Positions 39,677 to 40,446 of a DNA stretch of 40,446 bases are shown here, in pieces. The translations under genes and the position numbers were made by a program. The stretch comes from a virus, in the IMG/VR virus record IMGVR_UViG_3300020470_000050, positions 1 to 40,446 of that record; one strand, 5' to 3'. A model generated the notes under the pieces. That model was not told where the DNA came from. It ran no database searches and was given only the letters and a program-made list of their open reading frames with translations. Within the stretch, counting starts at the first letter, position 1, and every line of letters starts with the position of its first letter.

Positions 39677-40446
39677 TTGGATGAAATACCAGATATTAAA
39701 GTCGATAATATTTTTATCCCTAGTAATTTTATCGACAGAGTTTCTACGAACATTCCCAATGTTCAACCCATAACTCTTACATTAGAGCAGCCTAATTTAA
39801 TATTTGAAATCCCTGGTTGCGTTGAAGCACATCCAGATTCAGGCAGCAATAAAAAGTTAAAAACAGATGACGACAGAGGAGTTCAGGTGTACTGTGACGC
39901 AGGGATGCCCTCATATAATCCTGTCGATTACAGGCCAGAGGATATAGAGCCAACTCCCAAAGCCACCACACCAAAAATTAATCCTGCTAAACAAGAAGAA
40001 AAGAAAGAACAATCCACTTCAACGACAGACAACAATAACCCGCCACCAAAAAATCCTTTAGTTCCTAAAATCCTGCCTTGCCCTAGACCTGACGATTTAC
40101 CTGTAGGAGCAATCGGGAAATACGGAACAAAAATAATTCGGGGGTATGAACGAGATGGAAATCAATGCAAAGTCCTATACGAGGAAAGAGGTGTACTGGA
40201 GGTTGTTAACACTTACACTCCACCACCAACGACATTACTTAATACAAGTGCGATAGCTGTTACTTCAGTTATCGGTGTAACTGTATTGGGTCAACCAATA
40301 GCAAAGATGCTCCAGAAGCAAATGAAGGGGCAAGTCAAAAAGATTTCTAAGAAAATCACAAAGAAACTTCTTGCTATTCGGGGGAAGAAACCGAAGGTGT
40401 TGTCACTTCGTGAACGCCAAGCGGAGCAGAGGGGTCTGAAGAAATA
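39677..40446 (+). CDS. Terminal membrane protein with basic tail (cut at the window end; completes at 411)
   Basis: Frame open from TTG 39677, three bases after the upstream stop, to the last base; with bases 1-411 (only the final G is new) the stop is TAG, giving about 256 residues. N-terminal part acidic (DEIPDIKVDNIFIPSNFIDR), a GCVEAHPDSG and VYCDAGMP cysteine-containing region, a Pro/Lys/Thr linker, a second domain with PCPRPDDL and YERDGNQCK, one hydrophobic segment and a basic tail. It resembles a protein of T4-like cyanophages. An ATG at 39681 opens only 30 codons in another frame, so the TTG start is accepted. Confidence 0.8.
   Translation, partial: MDEIPDIKVDNIFIPSNFIDRVSTNIPNVQPITLTLEQPNLIFEIPGCVEAHPDSGSNKKLKTDDDRGVQVYCDAGMPSYNPVDYRPEDIEPTPKATTPKINPAKQEEKKEQSTSTTDNNNPPPKNPLVPKILPCPRPDDLPVGAIGKYGTKIIRGYERDGNQCKVLYEERGVLEVVNTYTPPPTTLLNTSAIAVTSVIGVTVLGQPIAKMLQKQMKGQVKKISKKITKKLLAIRGKKPKVLSLRERQAEQRGLKK
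40037..40446. repeat. Imperfect terminal direct repeat, right copy
   Basis: Second copy of bases 1-410 (about 96 percent identical). The zone equivalent to 338-410, coding on both strands, has no difference. See the left copy. Confidence 0.95.

Noticed and set aside
40037-40446. True direct terminal repeat of a packaged T7-type genome
   Set aside because: Copies differ at 16 sites, mostly synonymous; packaged repeats are copied from one template and should be identical.
1-40446. Integrase, photosynthesis genes, CRISPR array or insertion sequence
   Set aside because: No recombinase motif, psbA/hli-like protein, repeat-spacer array or transposase was found in any reading frame by eye.

Overview
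The window is an essentially complete genome of a T7-like (autographivirus-type) podovirus, most likely a marine cyanophage infecting Synechococcus or Prochlorococcus. The T7 signature is a single-subunit RNA polymerase, gp2.5-type SSB, endonuclease I, gp4-type primase-helicase, gp6-type exonuclease, and portal, scaffold, capsid, tail tubes, internal core proteins and gp17-type fibre in T7 order. The cyanophage assignment rests on accessory proteins (secreted trio, small membrane proteins, glycine-rich adhesin) that resemble, from memory, proteins of marine cyanophages; no search was run. The ends carry an imperfect 410-bp direct repeat (16 substitutions by eye, 15 synonymous), and the last gene runs off the right end and finishes at bases 1-411. 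The contig is therefore best read as a closed (circular-mapping) assembly whose two ends come from sibling strains.

Layout. Two arms diverge from a non-coding region at 4885-5426. The left arm (minus strand, 4884 to 338) carries packaging (small terminase, a 19-residue micro-ORF, large terminase), a hypothetical gene, a holin-like membrane protein and three probably exported proteins. One small gene, 2477-2656, lies on the opposite strand inside this arm. The right arm (plus strand, 5427 to the end) begins with a sigma70-type promoter and small early genes, several with hairpin leaders and a CCCACC box. It continues through a strong terminator, two possible ribbon-helix-helix proteins, RNA polymerase, SSB, endonuclease I, primase-helicase, exonuclease, a DUF4214-like protein, then portal, scaffold, capsid, tail tubes, core proteins, tail fibre, adhesin and a small membrane module. 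The arms converge with a 74-bp tail-to-tail coding overlap at 338-411.

How it works together. Host RNA polymerase would start at the promoter near 5370-5398 and express the early genes and the phage RNA polymerase. The phage enzyme would then transcribe replication and virion genes. No DNA polymerase gene is present: the primase-helicase and exonuclease, which flank DNA polymerase in T7, overlap by 4 nt. Replication presumably borrows a host polymerase. No integrase, photosynthesis gene, tRNA, CRISPR array, insertion sequence or recognisable endolysin was found. The most interesting signals are the repeated two-hairpin early leaders with one covarying pair, a terminator-like hairpin inside the primase-helicase gene, the missing DNA polymerase, the 2493-residue core protein with a putative zinc-peptidase motif, and several micro-genes.
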